Shown one piece after another: positions 9,355 through 20,404 of a stretch of 64,000 nucleotides of DNA (position 1 is its first letter; every line of letters starts with the position of its first letter). The notes beneath the pieces are model-generated. The model saw only the letters and a program-made list of their open reading frames with translations. It did not search any database and was not told the DNA's origin. The translations under genes were made by a program, and so were the position numbers. The DNA is from Lithobates sylvaticus (Eukaryota > Chordata > Amphibia > Anura > Ranidae): positions 187,747,354-187,811,353 of the forward strand of contig CM053029.1 of NCBI GenBank assembly GCA_028564925.1, given 5' to 3'.

Positions 9355-10480
9355 GAAGAGGGATTTGAGGCAGCCTGCAAGATGATAAACAGCCCAAGAG
9401 GCAGCCTGCAAGATGAGGAGGAGCCAGAAGGCAGCCTGCAAGATGAGGAGGAGCCAGAAGGCAGCCTGCAAAATGAGGAGGAGCCCAGGAGGCAGCCTGC
9501 AAGATGAGGAGGAGCCAGAAGGCAGCCTGCAAGATGAGGAGGAGCCAGAAGGCAGCCTGCAAGATGAGAAGGAGCCCAGGAGGCAGCCTGCAAGATGAGG
9601 AGGGGCCAGAAGGCAGCCTGCAAGATGAGGAGGAGCCCAGGAGGCAGCCTGCAAGATGAGGAGGAGCCAGAAGGCAGCCTGCAAGAAGAGGAGGGGCCAG
9701 AAGGCAGCATGCAAGATGAGGAGGAGCCAGAAGGCAGCCTGCAAGATGAGGAGGAGCCAGAAGGCAGCCTGCAAGATAAGGAGGAGCCCAGAAGGCAGCC
9801 TGCAAGATAAGGAGGAGCCCAGGAGGCAGCCTGCAAGATAAGGAGGAGCCAGAAGGCAGCCTGCAAGATGAGGAGGAGCCAGAAGGCAGCCTGCAAGATG
9901 AGGAGGAGCCAGAAGGCAGCCTGCAAGATGAGGAGGAGCCAGAAGGCAGCCTGCAAGATGAGGAGGAGCCAGAAGGCAGCCTGCAAGATGAGGAGGAGCC
10001 AGAAGGCAGCCTGCAAGATGAGGAGGAGCCAGAAGGCAGCCTGCAAGATGAGGAGGAGCCAGAAGGCAGCCTGCAAGATGAGGAGGAGCCAAAATGCAGC
10101 CTGCAAGATGAGGAGCCCAGGAGGCAGCCTGCAAGATGAGGAGGAGCCAAAAGGCAGCCTGCAAGATGAGGAGCCCAGGAGGCAGCCTGCAAGATGAGGA
10201 GGAGCCAGAATGCAGCCTGCCAGATCAGAAGGAGCCCAGGAGGCAGCCTGCAAGATGAGGAGGAGCCAGAAGGCACCCTGCAAGATAAGGAGGAGCCAGA
10301 AGGCACCCTGCAAGATGAGGAGGAGCCCAGGAGGCACCCTGCAAAATGAGGAGGAGCCGGAAGGCAGCCTGCAAGATGAGGAGGAGCCCAGGAGGCAGCC
10401 TGCAAGATGAGGAGGAGTCGGAAGGAAATCTGCAAGATAAGGAGGAGCCGGAAGGCAGACCTGCATCTGAGGTCTGTATG
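9355..10480. repeat. 30/31-bp minisatellite, about 37 units
   Basis: The unit is CAGCCTGCAAGATGAGGAGG followed by AGCCAGAAGG, with a 31-base variant carrying AGCCCAGGAGG. It is open in several frames on both strands, giving plus-strand repeats such as EEEPEGSLQD or MRRSQKAACK and a 388-aa minus-strand frame (9300-10466) of LLILQAAFW type. Mixing of 30- and 31-base units shifts the frame repeatedly, so no single peptide repeat is maintained, arguing against a gene. Confidence 0.9.
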
Positions 10481-11090
10481 TTGAACTTAGGGAGGAGAGG
10501 ATTGTGCTGAGGACCTTGGGGAGTGGGTAGAGTAGAAAACATTTTTGTTAGGGATGAGACTGTGTTAGTAGGGGGGAAGGAGAAAAAGATTAGTGCTAGC
10601 TGGGGGGATTTGGGGGGGGGGGGTGACAGGAAAGGATTTTTTTTGGGGTGGTGGGAATGTGGGGGGGGGGGGGTGATAGCGGTATGATTTGTTCTAGGAG
10701 AGTAAATTTTGGGGGGACTTGTTCTAGGAGGTGAAATTGGGGGGGGGGGATTTGTGCTCACAGGAGGGATGGGAGAAAATGATTTGTGCTAGTAGGGGGT
10801 ATTTGTGCTAGGGAGGATTAGGGGGAGGGAATTTGTGTTGGGAGGGAAAATTTGGGGGGCAGCAGGGAGCAAGATTTGTTCTAGGATGGGAAATCTGGGG
10901 GGCATGTGCTAGGAGGGGTGATTTAAGAGGATTTGTGCTGTGGGATGTGGGAAAGCATATTGGAGATAGGAGGGGTTGGGGGGGGAGGGTTGTGCTAGGA
11001 GGAGATTTTTTGGGGTTGGGAATTTGATCTAATAGGTATGATCGGGGGGGGGGGGGGGGCGGGGGTTTTGCTGACACATAATGCTCATAC
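10481..11090. repeat. G-rich degenerate tandem repeat
   Basis: Words such as GATTTGTGCTAGGAGGGG and GGGGGATTTG recur at irregular spacing with G runs of up to about 15. This looks like an old, decayed array. Open frames here are proline- or glycine-rich artefacts. Confidence 0.6.
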
Positions 11091-11569
11091 ATCTTGTGGT
11101 GGGGGCGCAGTTTGGCACCTTTGCCCTGGGTGCTAGATCTTGTCCCGGCACTGGTGCCAAAATATAGACTGGGTGACCTTTCAAAATTACCCTGACTCTA
11201 TATTGAACTGAAGCATGCCTGCAGAATACAAGTTTACATACCATACTCATGCATCGGAAGGGATTCCCTCCATTTTGCCCACATGAAGACCCACCCAGAA
11301 CCGGTGACTAATCTATTCAGTTTAGCACGGTCTCCATCACAAGCTATATACCCTCCTGTGGTGGGTGTCTGTGGTTGGAACATAGTAAATATCCATTCAC
11401 TGATCTCCCTTCAGTGAATTTTTTTTTATAACTTCCAGGTTCATAGCTTATCTAAGCACTATCTGTTCCAGATCAGCTTCATTGAGGTCCATAGGTGACA
11501 TTAGGGGCAAAAGTAATGCAGAGGCATGTCAGCCTTACCTCCCTCTGCATTCCCTTTGCTGGTGCTTGC
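11091..11569. other. Unassigned DNA
   Basis: No gene, repeat end or RNA gene was recognised here. Confidence 0.3.
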
Positions 11570-11718
11570 CTCTACCACTGCCGTTCTCAACCTTTTCAAC
11601 ATGGAGGAACCCTTGAATTAATGTTTTGCCTTCAGGGAACCCCTGCTTAAATTTTTTTAATTTACAGCTCACAATACATTAGTATCATGGTCAGTGTGAA
11701 GAATGCCCCTTATATTAA

Positions 11719-12115
11719 GGCCCCTTTCACACTTTTTCAAGCGCTACAGCCTGTATAGCGCCTGAAAAAAAGCGGTTCCTTTCACTCCAGTGTGAAAGCT
11801 GGAGGGCTTTCACACTGGAGCAGTGCGCTAGCAGAACGGTAAAAAAAGTTCTGCTAGCAGCATCTTTGGAACGGTGAAGGAGCGGTGTATTCACCGCTCC
11901 TATACCGCTCCTACCCATCGAAATCAATGGGGCAGCTCGGCTATACCCCCGGCAAAGCGGCGTTTTGCGCCGCTTTTAACCCTTTTTCAGCCGCTAGCAG
12001 GAGTTAAACTGCACAGCTTGCGGCCAAAAACCGCTGCTAAAATGATGGTAAAGCAGCGCTAAATATAGCGCTGCTTTACCGCCGACGCCGCTCCCGCCCC
12101 AGTGTGAAAGGGGCC
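11719..12115. mobile_element. TTTCACACT MITE (family H1) nested in hAT
   Basis: The inverted ends GGCCCCTTTCACACT and AGTGTGAAAGGGGCC are flanked by TAA and TTA. The interior has GCGGTAAAGCAGCGCT-like stems. Related copies lie near 27549, 40116 and 58440. The TWA flanks are PIF/Harbinger-like; assignment is inferred. Confidence 0.7.
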
Positions 12116-12145
12116 TTATGGTCATTAGGAAGAATCCCCCTCTTA

Positions 12146-12572
12146 TGCCCTGTACACACGATAGGATTTTCCGACAACAAAATCCATGTTTTTTCCGACG
12201 GATGTTGGCTCAAACTTGTCTTGCATACACACAAAGTTGGTCGGAAATTCCAAACGTCAAGAACGTGGTGACGTACAACACGTACAACGAGCCGAGAAAA
12301 ATGTTCAATGTTCAAGTTCAATAGCCAGTGCTGCTCGTCTGCTTGATTCCGAGCATGCGTGGCACTTTGTGCGTCGGAATTGTGTATACACACGATCGGA
12401 ATTTACGACAACGGATTTTGTTGTCGGAAAATTTGAGAACCAGCTCTCAAATTTTGTGTGACGAAAATTCCGATGGAAAATATCCGATGGAGCTTACACA
12501 CGGTCGGAATTTCCGACAACAAGCTCCTATGAAACATTTTCCATCGGAAAATCCTATCGTGTGTACGGGGCA
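12146..12572. mobile_element. GTACACACG MITE nested in hAT
   Basis: The ends TGCCCTGTACACACGATAGG and CCTATCGTGTGTACGGGGCA are flanked by TTA on both sides (12143-12145 and 12573-12575). The interior is full of ATTTTCCGACAAC and GTCGGAAAATT words in both orientations. The same layout occurs at 15654, 47667 and 56099. Confidence 0.8.
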
Positions 12573-12695
12573 TTACAGTGTCAGTGGTTACTCATATAAT
12601 TGGTAGAAGTTGATTATTGTTCAAGGAACCCCTAGAAACTTCTGGAGGAACCCTAGAGTTCCACAGAACCCTGGTTGAGAAACGCTGATCTAGCA

Positions 12696-13760
12696 AGAGC
12701 TAGAAAAGGTGGTTGTTAGAAAAGTAGCTGTCTGCTTGCTAGCTGCAGTGTTGGGACAACCATGGGCCGAGGGTAGGGGGCGCCCTATCTTTACAAGGCA
12801 CCTAGGAAGATAGGGGCAAAGTACTATATATACTTTATTCCACCAAAACACAGAATACTGTAAAAAAAAAAAAAAACTTTTTTTAAACGTTTTTTTGAGG
12901 TGACTGGGTTACTTTCAGGGGAATTCTGGACTTCATTTACTCATGCTGGTGGCCAAGTTCCAAATATACATCTGTTAAGGGATTATGTGATATGAAAGGA
13001 TTGCAATGTGCAGCTGGTCTTCTCCATCTACTCTCAGCTAGAAAAAGAACAAACTTAGAGGCAGAAAAGCACACAATAAACAGGCAATTTATAAAAAGTT
13101 GTCCAGTAAGCATTCCCTTCTTGTTTCCATCCAGACCCTTTTTTGGAACCCCCGTTATCTTATCCATGGATATCAGCAATGGGAAATTTCATGATGCACA
13201 CATAATCCGATTACTCACAGTGGAGAGTCCAATACAGATAAATGCCATTCATGTGCTTACAAAGTGAAAGAAGTTAAAATAATCAGTCATTTCTGTATTC
13301 CTGCAGACAGCATTGGAAAAGCTCTTGTAAAAACTGCCACAAGGCCCACAGTAAATCTATGCATTGCAATGTACTTTGCCAGGACTTTAATGGCACAATA
13401 GGAGCAGACAGACCTTACAGCCTTCGTCAGTTAAAACTGAAGTCTGGGCAAACAGACGAAATACATACATGGGAAATTTTTTACCTGCCAAAGTTGTGTA
13501 TTTCTGTCCATCCACCCCTGAGGTTTACAGATCTCTGCCACACAGTACAGCCCTGTCTGGCATGACAGGAGAACTGATTTTTTTTCTGCTGCAGTTACGT
13601 TACACCTACAGCCTGTAACTGGACAGTGAGAGAAGCAGCACATTTATGAGCTCATCTCTCTCTCACTCTGCTCTCCTCCTATCAGCATGCAATTTTTTTC
13701 ACTGCCGCACTACTGATTGGCTGCTTGTTCTGCTTCTCTCTCTCCTAGTGTGAGCTCTCC
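12696..13760. other. Unassigned DNA
   Basis: Little is recognisable. A 91-aa open frame (12992-13267) and a 68-aa frame (13359-13565) lack known motifs. An A-run lies near 12860. A possible host-intron stretch. Confidence 0.3.
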
Positions 13761-13768
13761 TGTACAGG

Positions 13769-14345
13769 CAGGGCCATTTTTAAGGCAGAGCAAAAGGGGC
13801 AGCTGCCCTGGGCCCTGTCATTGTTGTGGGGCCCAAACCAGCTGCCTCATACTTGCCAACTATCCTGGTTTAAATTCCCCTTATCCCTTGAGGTTTTAGT
13901 CCTGTGCTGTGTCCCAATATCTCAGTGTGAAGTGCTGCTACTAATGCTGCCCAGCTCTGCCCTATTGTTGTGTACAGATGACTCACCTGTAGATCCTGTA
14001 CATGTAAATAACCGGCATTCATAAGTAAATAGCAGCGGCCGGCAACATTGATATGTATATCATGCCCTCCTGAGGTCATATCCACAGTAATCTCTAGCAA
14101 CCAATCAACAAGCAAAAATCATGTGCTGTAACCTCTAGCAACTAATCAGTGAGCGGTAATGACACACTGTAACCTCTGGCAACCAATCGCAATAGCTGCC
14201 TGATCTGATTCAGTAAACTGATTTTGAGCCTAGCTGCTATTTATTGTATGTCTCAAAGCAGGAGGAGAGCAAAACTGCATGGGGGGGGGGGGGGGGAGCA
14301 AGAAAAGTTTTGCCCAGGGTCCAATCAATATTAAAGACGGCCCTG
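13769..14345. mobile_element. hAT-like element with perfect 8-bp duplication
   Basis: The ends CAGGGCCATTTTTAAGG and TTAAAGACGGCCCTG are flanked by TGTACAGG at 13761-13768 and 14346-14353. GCCCTGGGCCC near the left end is mirrored by GCCCAGGGTCC near the right. A G run sits near 14280. It is too short to encode a transposase. Confidence 0.85.
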
Positions 14346-14353
14346 TGTACAGG

Positions 14354-14759
14354 TACTGCAAGACGCTGATTTCAAGTCAAGTCCAGGTAGTTATACTGCT
14401 TGCATTAAAAAACAATCAATTATATACTAATAAATACAGTGCTGCATTCGTTTGTGTCTTTTATATTTACCTTAACACAAAGCAAAGCAATTCTAACGTA
14501 AAGCTTTTCCTCAAAAAAATCTTCCATACCAACAACACAGGTTTTATTACGCAAGCAAACCTGTTAACTTTGGATGAAATAAAATGTGATTATTAAAAGA
14601 ATTATTTCGTTTTTCACTGATGTTGGTACAAAGGTATTCGGTTTCAACAAATAAGGGGCACTTTAGCATGAGGTGCAGGGCTGCAACAGGCAAACAGAGT
14701 GGCATAGAATTGCAGGTAGGGTTAAAGTGACACTAAACTCTTGTTTGTCTTGTTGTTAT
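14354..14759. other. Unassigned DNA with fragment of a TTAA element
   Basis: Mostly unassigned. TTAAAGTGACACTAAAC near 14722 is a typical left end of another TTAA family, cut short after about 40 bases by the element that starts at 14760. Confidence 0.4.
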
Positions 14760-15650
14760 TTAACCACTTCAATACCGGCACTTTCCCCCCTTCCTGCCCA
14801 GGACAATTTTCAGCTTTCAGCGCTGTCACACTTTGAATGACAATTGCGCGGTCACGTAACACGGTACCCAAACTAAATTTTTCTCATTTTCTTCCCACAA
14901 ATAGAGCTTTCTTTTGGTGGTATTTGATCACCTCTGGGGGTTTTTTTTGTGAAACAAACAAAAACATTTTTGAAAAAAAAAAAAAGTTTTTCTTCCTTTC
15001 TGTTATAAAATGTTGTTTTCTCCTTCACTGACAGGCACCGATGAGGCTGCACTAATGGGCACTGATGAGGTGGCACTGATGAGGAGGCACTAATATGTAG
15101 AATTGATGGGCACTGATAGACTGCACTGATATGCAGCACTCATGGGCACCAATAGGCTACACTGATATGCAGCACTGATGGGCACTGATAGGTGGCACTG
15201 ATTGGTGGCACTGATGGGCACTGATAGTCGACACTGATGGTCACTAATAGGCGGCACTGATTGGCACTGATAGGCGGCACTGATGTGCACTGATAGACAG
15301 CCCTGATTAGGAGGTACTGACAGGCATTACTGATGGGCATCTGTGAAGGACACTGACAGGCGTTACTGATGGGCACTTTGATGGGCACTGATTGGCATTT
15401 TGGGTGGGCACTGACTGGCAGCTGAAGGGCACTGATTGGCATTGTTGTGGGCACATCTGATGGGGTCTGCGCTAATAATCAATGTGCTGATTATCAGTGA
15501 ACACCCCTCCCTCTGACAGGAGAGCTGCCGATCGGTTCTCCCTGTCAGCGTGAACTGAAGAAAGCTGATTACCGGCACTTCCTGGTTCACTCTGTGATCA
15601 ACTGTGATAGGTCACAGCTTATCACGCGGTAAAGAGCCTCCGTCAGAGAC
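14760..15650 (-). mobile_element. TTAACCACTT-family element, copy 2 (truncated)
   Basis: TTAACCACTTCAATACCGGC begins a copy in reverse orientation, with GACAATTGCGCGG and CCACAAATAGAGCTTTC landmarks. Its far part carries a variable tandem repeat of GCACTGATGGGCACTGATAG type (15030-15460), also seen in copies 4 and 6, marking a subfamily. It is cut at 15650 by a MITE. Confidence 0.75.
15030..15460. repeat. GCACTGAT tandem repeat within the element
   Basis: Units of about 10-24 bases built from GGCACTGAT and GGGCACTGATAGG repeat with much variation. Cognate arrays lie at 34857-34950 and 49065-49265. Confidence 0.75.
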
Positions 15651-15653
15651 TTA

Positions 15654-16095
15654 GCCCCCGTACACACGGTCAGAAATTCCAACCGCAAAATCCGTCCGTT
15701 TTTTTTCCGACAGATTTTGTCCGAAACTGGTGTTGCATACAAGTTGTTGGAAAATCCATGCATTACATACAAGTTGTTGGAAAATCCGATCGTTCCGAAC
15801 GTGGTGACGTTTGTGTCGTACTATGGAACTACGTAGAGGCTAGTAGCCAATAGCTTTGGTCTCGTAATTTGATCTGAGCATGGGTGGCACTTTGTCCGTC
15901 GTAATACCCTACACACGATCAGAAAAAGTCCGATCGGATTTTGTTGTCGGAAAATTTGAGATCCTGCTCTCAAATTTTTTCCGTCGGAAATTCAGATGGA
16001 AAAAGTCAGATTGAGCCCACACACGGGCAGATTTTCCGACAACATGGTCCGATCGGATATTTTCCGTTGGAATTTCCGACCGTGTTTATGGGGGC
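15654..16095. mobile_element. GTACACACG MITE with TTA duplication
   Basis: The ends GCCCCCGTACACACGGTC and GACCGTGTTTATGGGGGC are flanked by TTA at 15651-15653 and 16096-16098. The interior has TTTTCCGACA/TGTCGGAAAA words in both orientations. It closes off the truncated copy 2 element. Confidence 0.8.
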
Positions 16096-16186
16096 TTAGA
16101 CTTCTACAAACCTCACAATGCTATACAATGGGGGAAAAAAAGACAGGGCATATTTTCCAAATCATGCTGCAAAACAGTGCCTAGAC

Positions 16187-16300
16187 CAGGGATATGCAAT
16201 TAGCGGACTTCCAGCTGTTGCAAAACTACAAGTCCCATCATGCCTCTGCCTCTGGGTGTCATGCTTGTGGCTGTCAGAGTCTTGCTATGCCTCATGCACA
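16187..16300. mobile_element. hAT MITE fragment (left half)
   Basis: CAGGGATATGCAATTAGCGG, CTCCAGCTGTTGCAAAACTA-like and AAGTCCCATCATGCC words match a palindromic hAT MITE type resembling the one at 44860-45007. The right half is missing. Confidence 0.55.
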
Positions 16301-16466
16301 AAAGTATGTGTATAGAGCATGCCCAAACAAGAGAACCTGTCCCTTCACCCTGAATGGTTCATTCAGTGATACAATAATACATATATCAATGATTCATGAC
16401 AATATACTGTACAAGTGGTTGAACTGTAGACACCAAATCCTACAAAGTAATATGTATACAATACAT

Positions 16467-17125
16467 CAGGGGTACCCAGCCCAACCTTTTGAAGAGCGAG
16501 GGTCACTTAAGCGACTTGGTAACCGGTCGTGGGCCACAATGAGCGGAGCGAGTGGATGGCACGTCCGTGTCCACTCTGCATTTGCAGAGCGGATACGGAC
16601 GCAGCCCACAATACTTCTTAGCGGATCGTATTGGAGGTAGAACACAAGTCGGTTTATATCTGCCACTACATAGAGGTGAATGGAGGGTCCAATTGGTCGG
16701 ACTGTCAGACTGACCATGTGAAAGGGGCCCAAGGCTGCTTTCACACTGATGTGCTGCGGTTTACCCGCACCACGTGTGCAACGCAGTGTACCTTTGGCTT
16801 TCCTGCAGTTTGCAATAGACTTTTATATTCTGCAGGTTTGGTGCTCTTTCAGAAAGCTCACCAAACTTGCAGGTAATAATAGAAGTCTATGGCTCAGTGC
16901 AGGTAACCTGCAGGTAAACTGCTCTGCACCTGCGGATCAGTTTGAAAGTAGTCCAGTAACCACTGCAGAAAAGATATGCCCACATATACACTGTGATTTT
17001 AGTAATAAACTGACCTTTAATAACAGTATTCTTTCTATTCTATCCCAGAGCAGGAGGTCACTGGCCACATCAGAGGGCTCCACGGGCCACATGTGGCCCC
17101 CCGGGCTACTGGTTGGGCACCCCTG
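16467..17125. mobile_element. hAT-like element with perfect 8-bp duplication
   Basis: The ends CAGGGGTACCCAGCCC and TGGTTGGGCACCCCTG are flanked by CAATACAT at 16459-16466 and 17126-17133. GTGGGCCAC and GGCCACATGTGGCC words lie near the ends. The middle holds part of a TTTCACACTG MITE (about 16560-16800). No transposase. Confidence 0.85.
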
Positions 17126-17133
17126 CAATACAT

Positions 17134-17602
17134 ACTTCTATTTGTATCCAATCCCTTTTTAATTGGTCCAATTAAACATTAACCAAATGAAGCACTTTAG
17201 GCTTTCCATCACCAGTAAGCAGGGATAATTCCTCTGTGTGAGGTCCTCTCCATGAAAGACATTATTGCATGTTGCCATGGTGACGCCGTTAAGAGATTCT
17301 TTAAAAGAGCCTGAAATACATCCCCCCCCCCCCCCCCCCCCCCCAACCCATTACAACAATACATTTAATAATACAAGCTGATAACGGTTTATACCATGGG
17401 ATTTTTGTGTGAGTTTACCTAAAGAAAAAGAGGTGAATCCAAACAGTTCTTGTGATCTTCTTCACAAGGGAAGGATCATCGATTGTTTTCTGTGAGCTGC
17501 AAGAAAAAAGAAAATAAAACCTTCTGTTACAAAATAAGAACTAGTGAGCGTAGAATTTTTTTTACCGTACGTAAGTGCTATGAATAATATATATATATAT
17601 AT
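17134..17602. other. Low-repeat DNA with C homopolymer
   Basis: Apart from about 24 consecutive C residues near 17321-17344 and a short AT run before 17603, this stretch is free of recognised repeats. The candidate exon at 17419-17496 lies in it. Confidence 0.4.
17419..17496 (-). CDS. Candidate 78-bp internal exon of an unknown host gene
   Basis: On the minus strand a pyrimidine tract ending TTTTTTCTTGCAG precedes 78 bases, which end TTTAG before GTAAAC. Both splice sites fit vertebrate consensus. The length is divisible by three. The frame starting at the second base is open throughout and begins SQKTIDDPSLVKKITRT, ending in a hydrophobic stretch; codon content looks unlike the repeats around it. 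I cannot name the protein. Two other exon-like islands on the same strand (24289-24351, 46675-46900) could be upstream exons. It remains possible that this is a chance match. Confidence 0.35.
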
Positions 17603-17956
17603 CATAGCTCCCAACTGTCCCTGATTTCGAGGGACTGTCCCTGATTTGGAGCAATGTCCCTCTGTCCCTCTTTCCTCCTCATTTGGCCCTCATTTCGGTC
17701 TGATTTATTATTATTTTTATCAACAAGTGTTTTCCAGCGCTAAACCTTTCATCTGATTTCTAAATTGCTGCATTTGTAAATTCCAAAAGCCAATATAAAG
17801 GAAGAGTAGTGGTAAAAAAGCACTTGTGGGTTTAACCAATCTTGTTTTTTTTGCACAATTCTCCTTTAAGGGGGCGTGGCAAGGGGTGTGTCCTATGCCT
17901 GCATACTTTTGCTGATAGGTGTCCCTCATTCCCATCTCAAAAAGTTGGGAGGTATG
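17603..17956. mobile_element. CATACCTCCC element
   Basis: The ends CATAGCTCCCAACTG and AAGTTGGGAGGTATG are inverted repeats, and both flanks are ATATAT. The interior has GTCCCTGATTTCGAGGGAC near the left and GATAGGTGTCCCTCATTCCC near the right. Another copy is nested in the Tc1 element near 58637-59016, and fragments lie near 4079 and 39725. No protein is encoded. Confidence 0.7.
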
Positions 17957-18004
17957 ATATATATATATTAAATGTTACTAAACCTTTTTTTATATATAAT
18001 CTTT

Positions 18005-19625
18005 TAGGGTTGTCCCGATACCACTTTTTTAAGACCGAGTACAAGTACCGATACTTTTTTTCAAGTACCCATCGATACCGATTACTGATACTTTTTTTTA
18101 AGGTCACGTGACAGTGTATTTTTTTTGTTTTTTTACAATGCTTTCTTTTTTTTCAGGGGTTGAGGGGGGTGGACGGTGTCTGTGTGTTTTTTATTTAAAT
18201 TTTTATTATTTTTTACAATGATCTTTTTTTATTAGTAATTGCAATACTTTGTGTTTTTTTTTAATCAGCCCTGTTGGGGGGCTTTGGTGAGATATCAGAG
18301 GTCTTAACAGACCCCTGATATCTCCCCCTTGAGACAGAGAAAGAGGCCGAGGATAGAGATTTCCCAGTCCCTTTCTCTGCAGCCTCAGCTGCACTGAAAA
18401 TGAATGGAGAGAAGACAGCGGCTCCTCTCCATTCATAAACTGAGACATCATAATCAAAGGAGGTTCTAATGTTTCAGTTATGTGAATGGACAGAGTCAGT
18501 GATCACTGACTCTGTTCATACAGAAAAGGAAGGAGGAGGACATGGAGAGGGACAGCAGAACGGAGGGGGACACGGAGGAAAACTGGAATGGAGAACAGAG
18601 CAGAACGGAGGGGGACAGCAGCAGAACAGAGGGGGACAGCAGCAGAATGGAGGGGGACAGCAGCGGAACGGAGGGGGACACGGAGGAAGTGTGGAGGGGG
18701 ACAGCAGCAACACAGAGGGGGACAGCAGCAGAACGGAGGGGGACACGGAGGAAGAATGGAGGGTGACAGCAGCAGAACGGAGGGGGACAGCAGCAGAATG
18801 GAGGGGGACAGCAGCAGAACGGAGGGGGACACGGAGGAAGAATGGAGAAGGACAGCAGAACTGAGGGGGACACAGAGGAAGAATAGAGGAGGACAGCAGA
18901 ACGGAGGGGAACAGCAGCAGAACGGAGGGTGACACGGAGGAAGAATGGAGGGGGACAGCAGAACGGAGGGGGACAGCAGCAGAACAGAGGGGGGCACGGA
19001 GGAAGAATGGAGGGGGACAGCAGAACGGAGGGGGACAGCAGCAGAACGGAGGGGGACAGCAGCAGAACAGAGGGGGACAGCAGCAGAACAGAGGGGGACA
19101 CGGAGGAAGAATGGAGGGGGACAGCAGAACGGAGGGGGACACGGAGGAAGAATGGAGGGGGACAGCAGCAGAACGGAGGGGGACACAGAGGAAGAATGGA
19201 GGGGGACAGCAGAACGGAGGGGGACAGCAGCAGAATGGAGGGGGACAGCAGCAGAACGGAGGGGGACATGGAGGAAGAATGGAGGGGGACAGCAGCAGAA
19301 TGGAGGAGGGCAGCAGCAGAACAGAGGGGGACACGGAGGAAGAACGGAGGGGGACAGCAGAACGGAGGGGGCATGGAGGATGCGGTGACAGTCAGCGGTG
19401 ATCGTGTGTGGGAGAGTTACAAGCACCGATCACCGCTGTATAGATTTCACTAAAGCAGCTGAAAGCCGAGGAGGGAGAAGCTTGTAACTCCCCCACGCAC
19501 CGATCACTGCTGACTGTCCAGGTATCGGGTGCAGCATCGGGAGCATTTGCCCGAGTACAAGTACTTGGGCAAATGCTCGTTATCGTGCCGATACCGATAC
19601 TAGTATCAGTATTGGGACAACCCTA
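18005..19625. mobile_element. hAT-like element (TAGGGTTGTCCCGATAC) with GA-rich minisatellite
   Basis: The ends TAGGGTTGTCCCGATACC and AGTATTGGGACAACCCTA are flanked by TAATCTTT at 17997-18004 and 19626-19633, an exact 8-bp duplication. CCGATACCGAT words repeat near both ends. The middle is a large GGGGGACAGCAG/GAACGGAG array. No transposase is recognisable. This end sequence is typical of vertebrate hAT families. Confidence 0.85.
18520..19390. repeat. Compound GA-rich minisatellite
   Basis: Two short words, GGGGGACAGCAGCAGAACGGA and GGGGACACGGAGGAAGAATG-like blocks, alternate in irregular order across about 870 bases with higher-order duplication. All plus frames and all minus frames are open for long distances (minus frames of 270-307 codons, cysteine/proline/serine-rich). 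These are artefacts of composition. Confidence 0.85.
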
Positions 19626-19633
19626 TAATCTTT

Positions 19634-20404
19634 ACTTGTAACACAGAGAGTACAACATAGCCAACAATGTCCTACTGATGAGGGTTTGCAAATAAGAAAA
19701 CAGAGGTAAATGCATCGACATACATGGCTACAAAAACATAAGGTATAAATGGGGATGGGGAGTGAAACTAGGAAAAGAGGGGAAAATATAAAGCAACATT
19801 GCTAAGGGGGATTTCCCCTATGTGACCCCTGGGTAAGCATTCTGACTGAATAAAATACCAGATCCATGCAAAGGGTCAACTCCAAAACTCCAGGACGTTC
19901 CACCAGGAAGCAACCGCAGAGGACCCCACCAGCTCTATCCCCAGAGGAGGGGGGCAATGGGACCTCCATCAAGCCTCCATCCAGGGGCACAGCCCCCCAG
20001 GTCCGTCCCAGGACCACCCAAGGCGGGAGCCTCGCTAATGCAATGGAATTATAGGCCAGGTATTTCACCCAGTGCAACATACATAATATAACAAGAACAG
20101 GAACTGAAAGAAAAACACATCATATAGAATAAAAAAATGTAAAATGAAATAAAAAAATTAATATAATTTAGTCTAGTCACCTACAATGACCGGATCGCAG
20201 GAAGAAAACACAAACATCGGAAAGGACAGTAACAAATTGGGTTCAGGCATTAGCATCACAGTTCAGGTAGGTACTCTCAACTCCAACAATGCAACCTCAA
20301 GGCTGGATGGCACTGGGTCAGTGGTGTACTTCTGCCAAGATGCCCAGACACTAGTAAAACGCTTGGGTCTATCCTTACACATTGCCACCCACTCCTCTGC
20401 CTCC
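19634..20404. other. Unassigned DNA
   Basis: No gene or defined element was recognised. A/T-rich tracts lie near 20100-20165. Confidence 0.3.

Larger units (their letters stand above)
11578..12687. mobile_element. hAT-like element carrying two nested MITEs
   Basis: The ends are CTGCCGTTCTCAACC and GGTTGAGAAACGCTG. The flanks CTCTACCA (11570-11577) and ATCTAGCA (12688-12695) agree at 6 of 8 bases, consistent with an old 8-bp duplication. GGAACCC words near both ends match the element at 45882-46175. Only about 280 bases belong to the host element; the rest is two MITEs (11719-12115 and 12146-12572). Confidence 0.7.

Noticed and set aside
9300-10466. 388-codon minus-strand open frame
   Set aside because: Produced by the minisatellite; no start context, no domain, and shifted units change the peptide along its length.
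18496-19426. Minus-strand open frames of 272-307 codons rich in Cys, Pro and Ser
   Set aside because: All three frames are open at once, which reflects the GA-rich array and not a gene.
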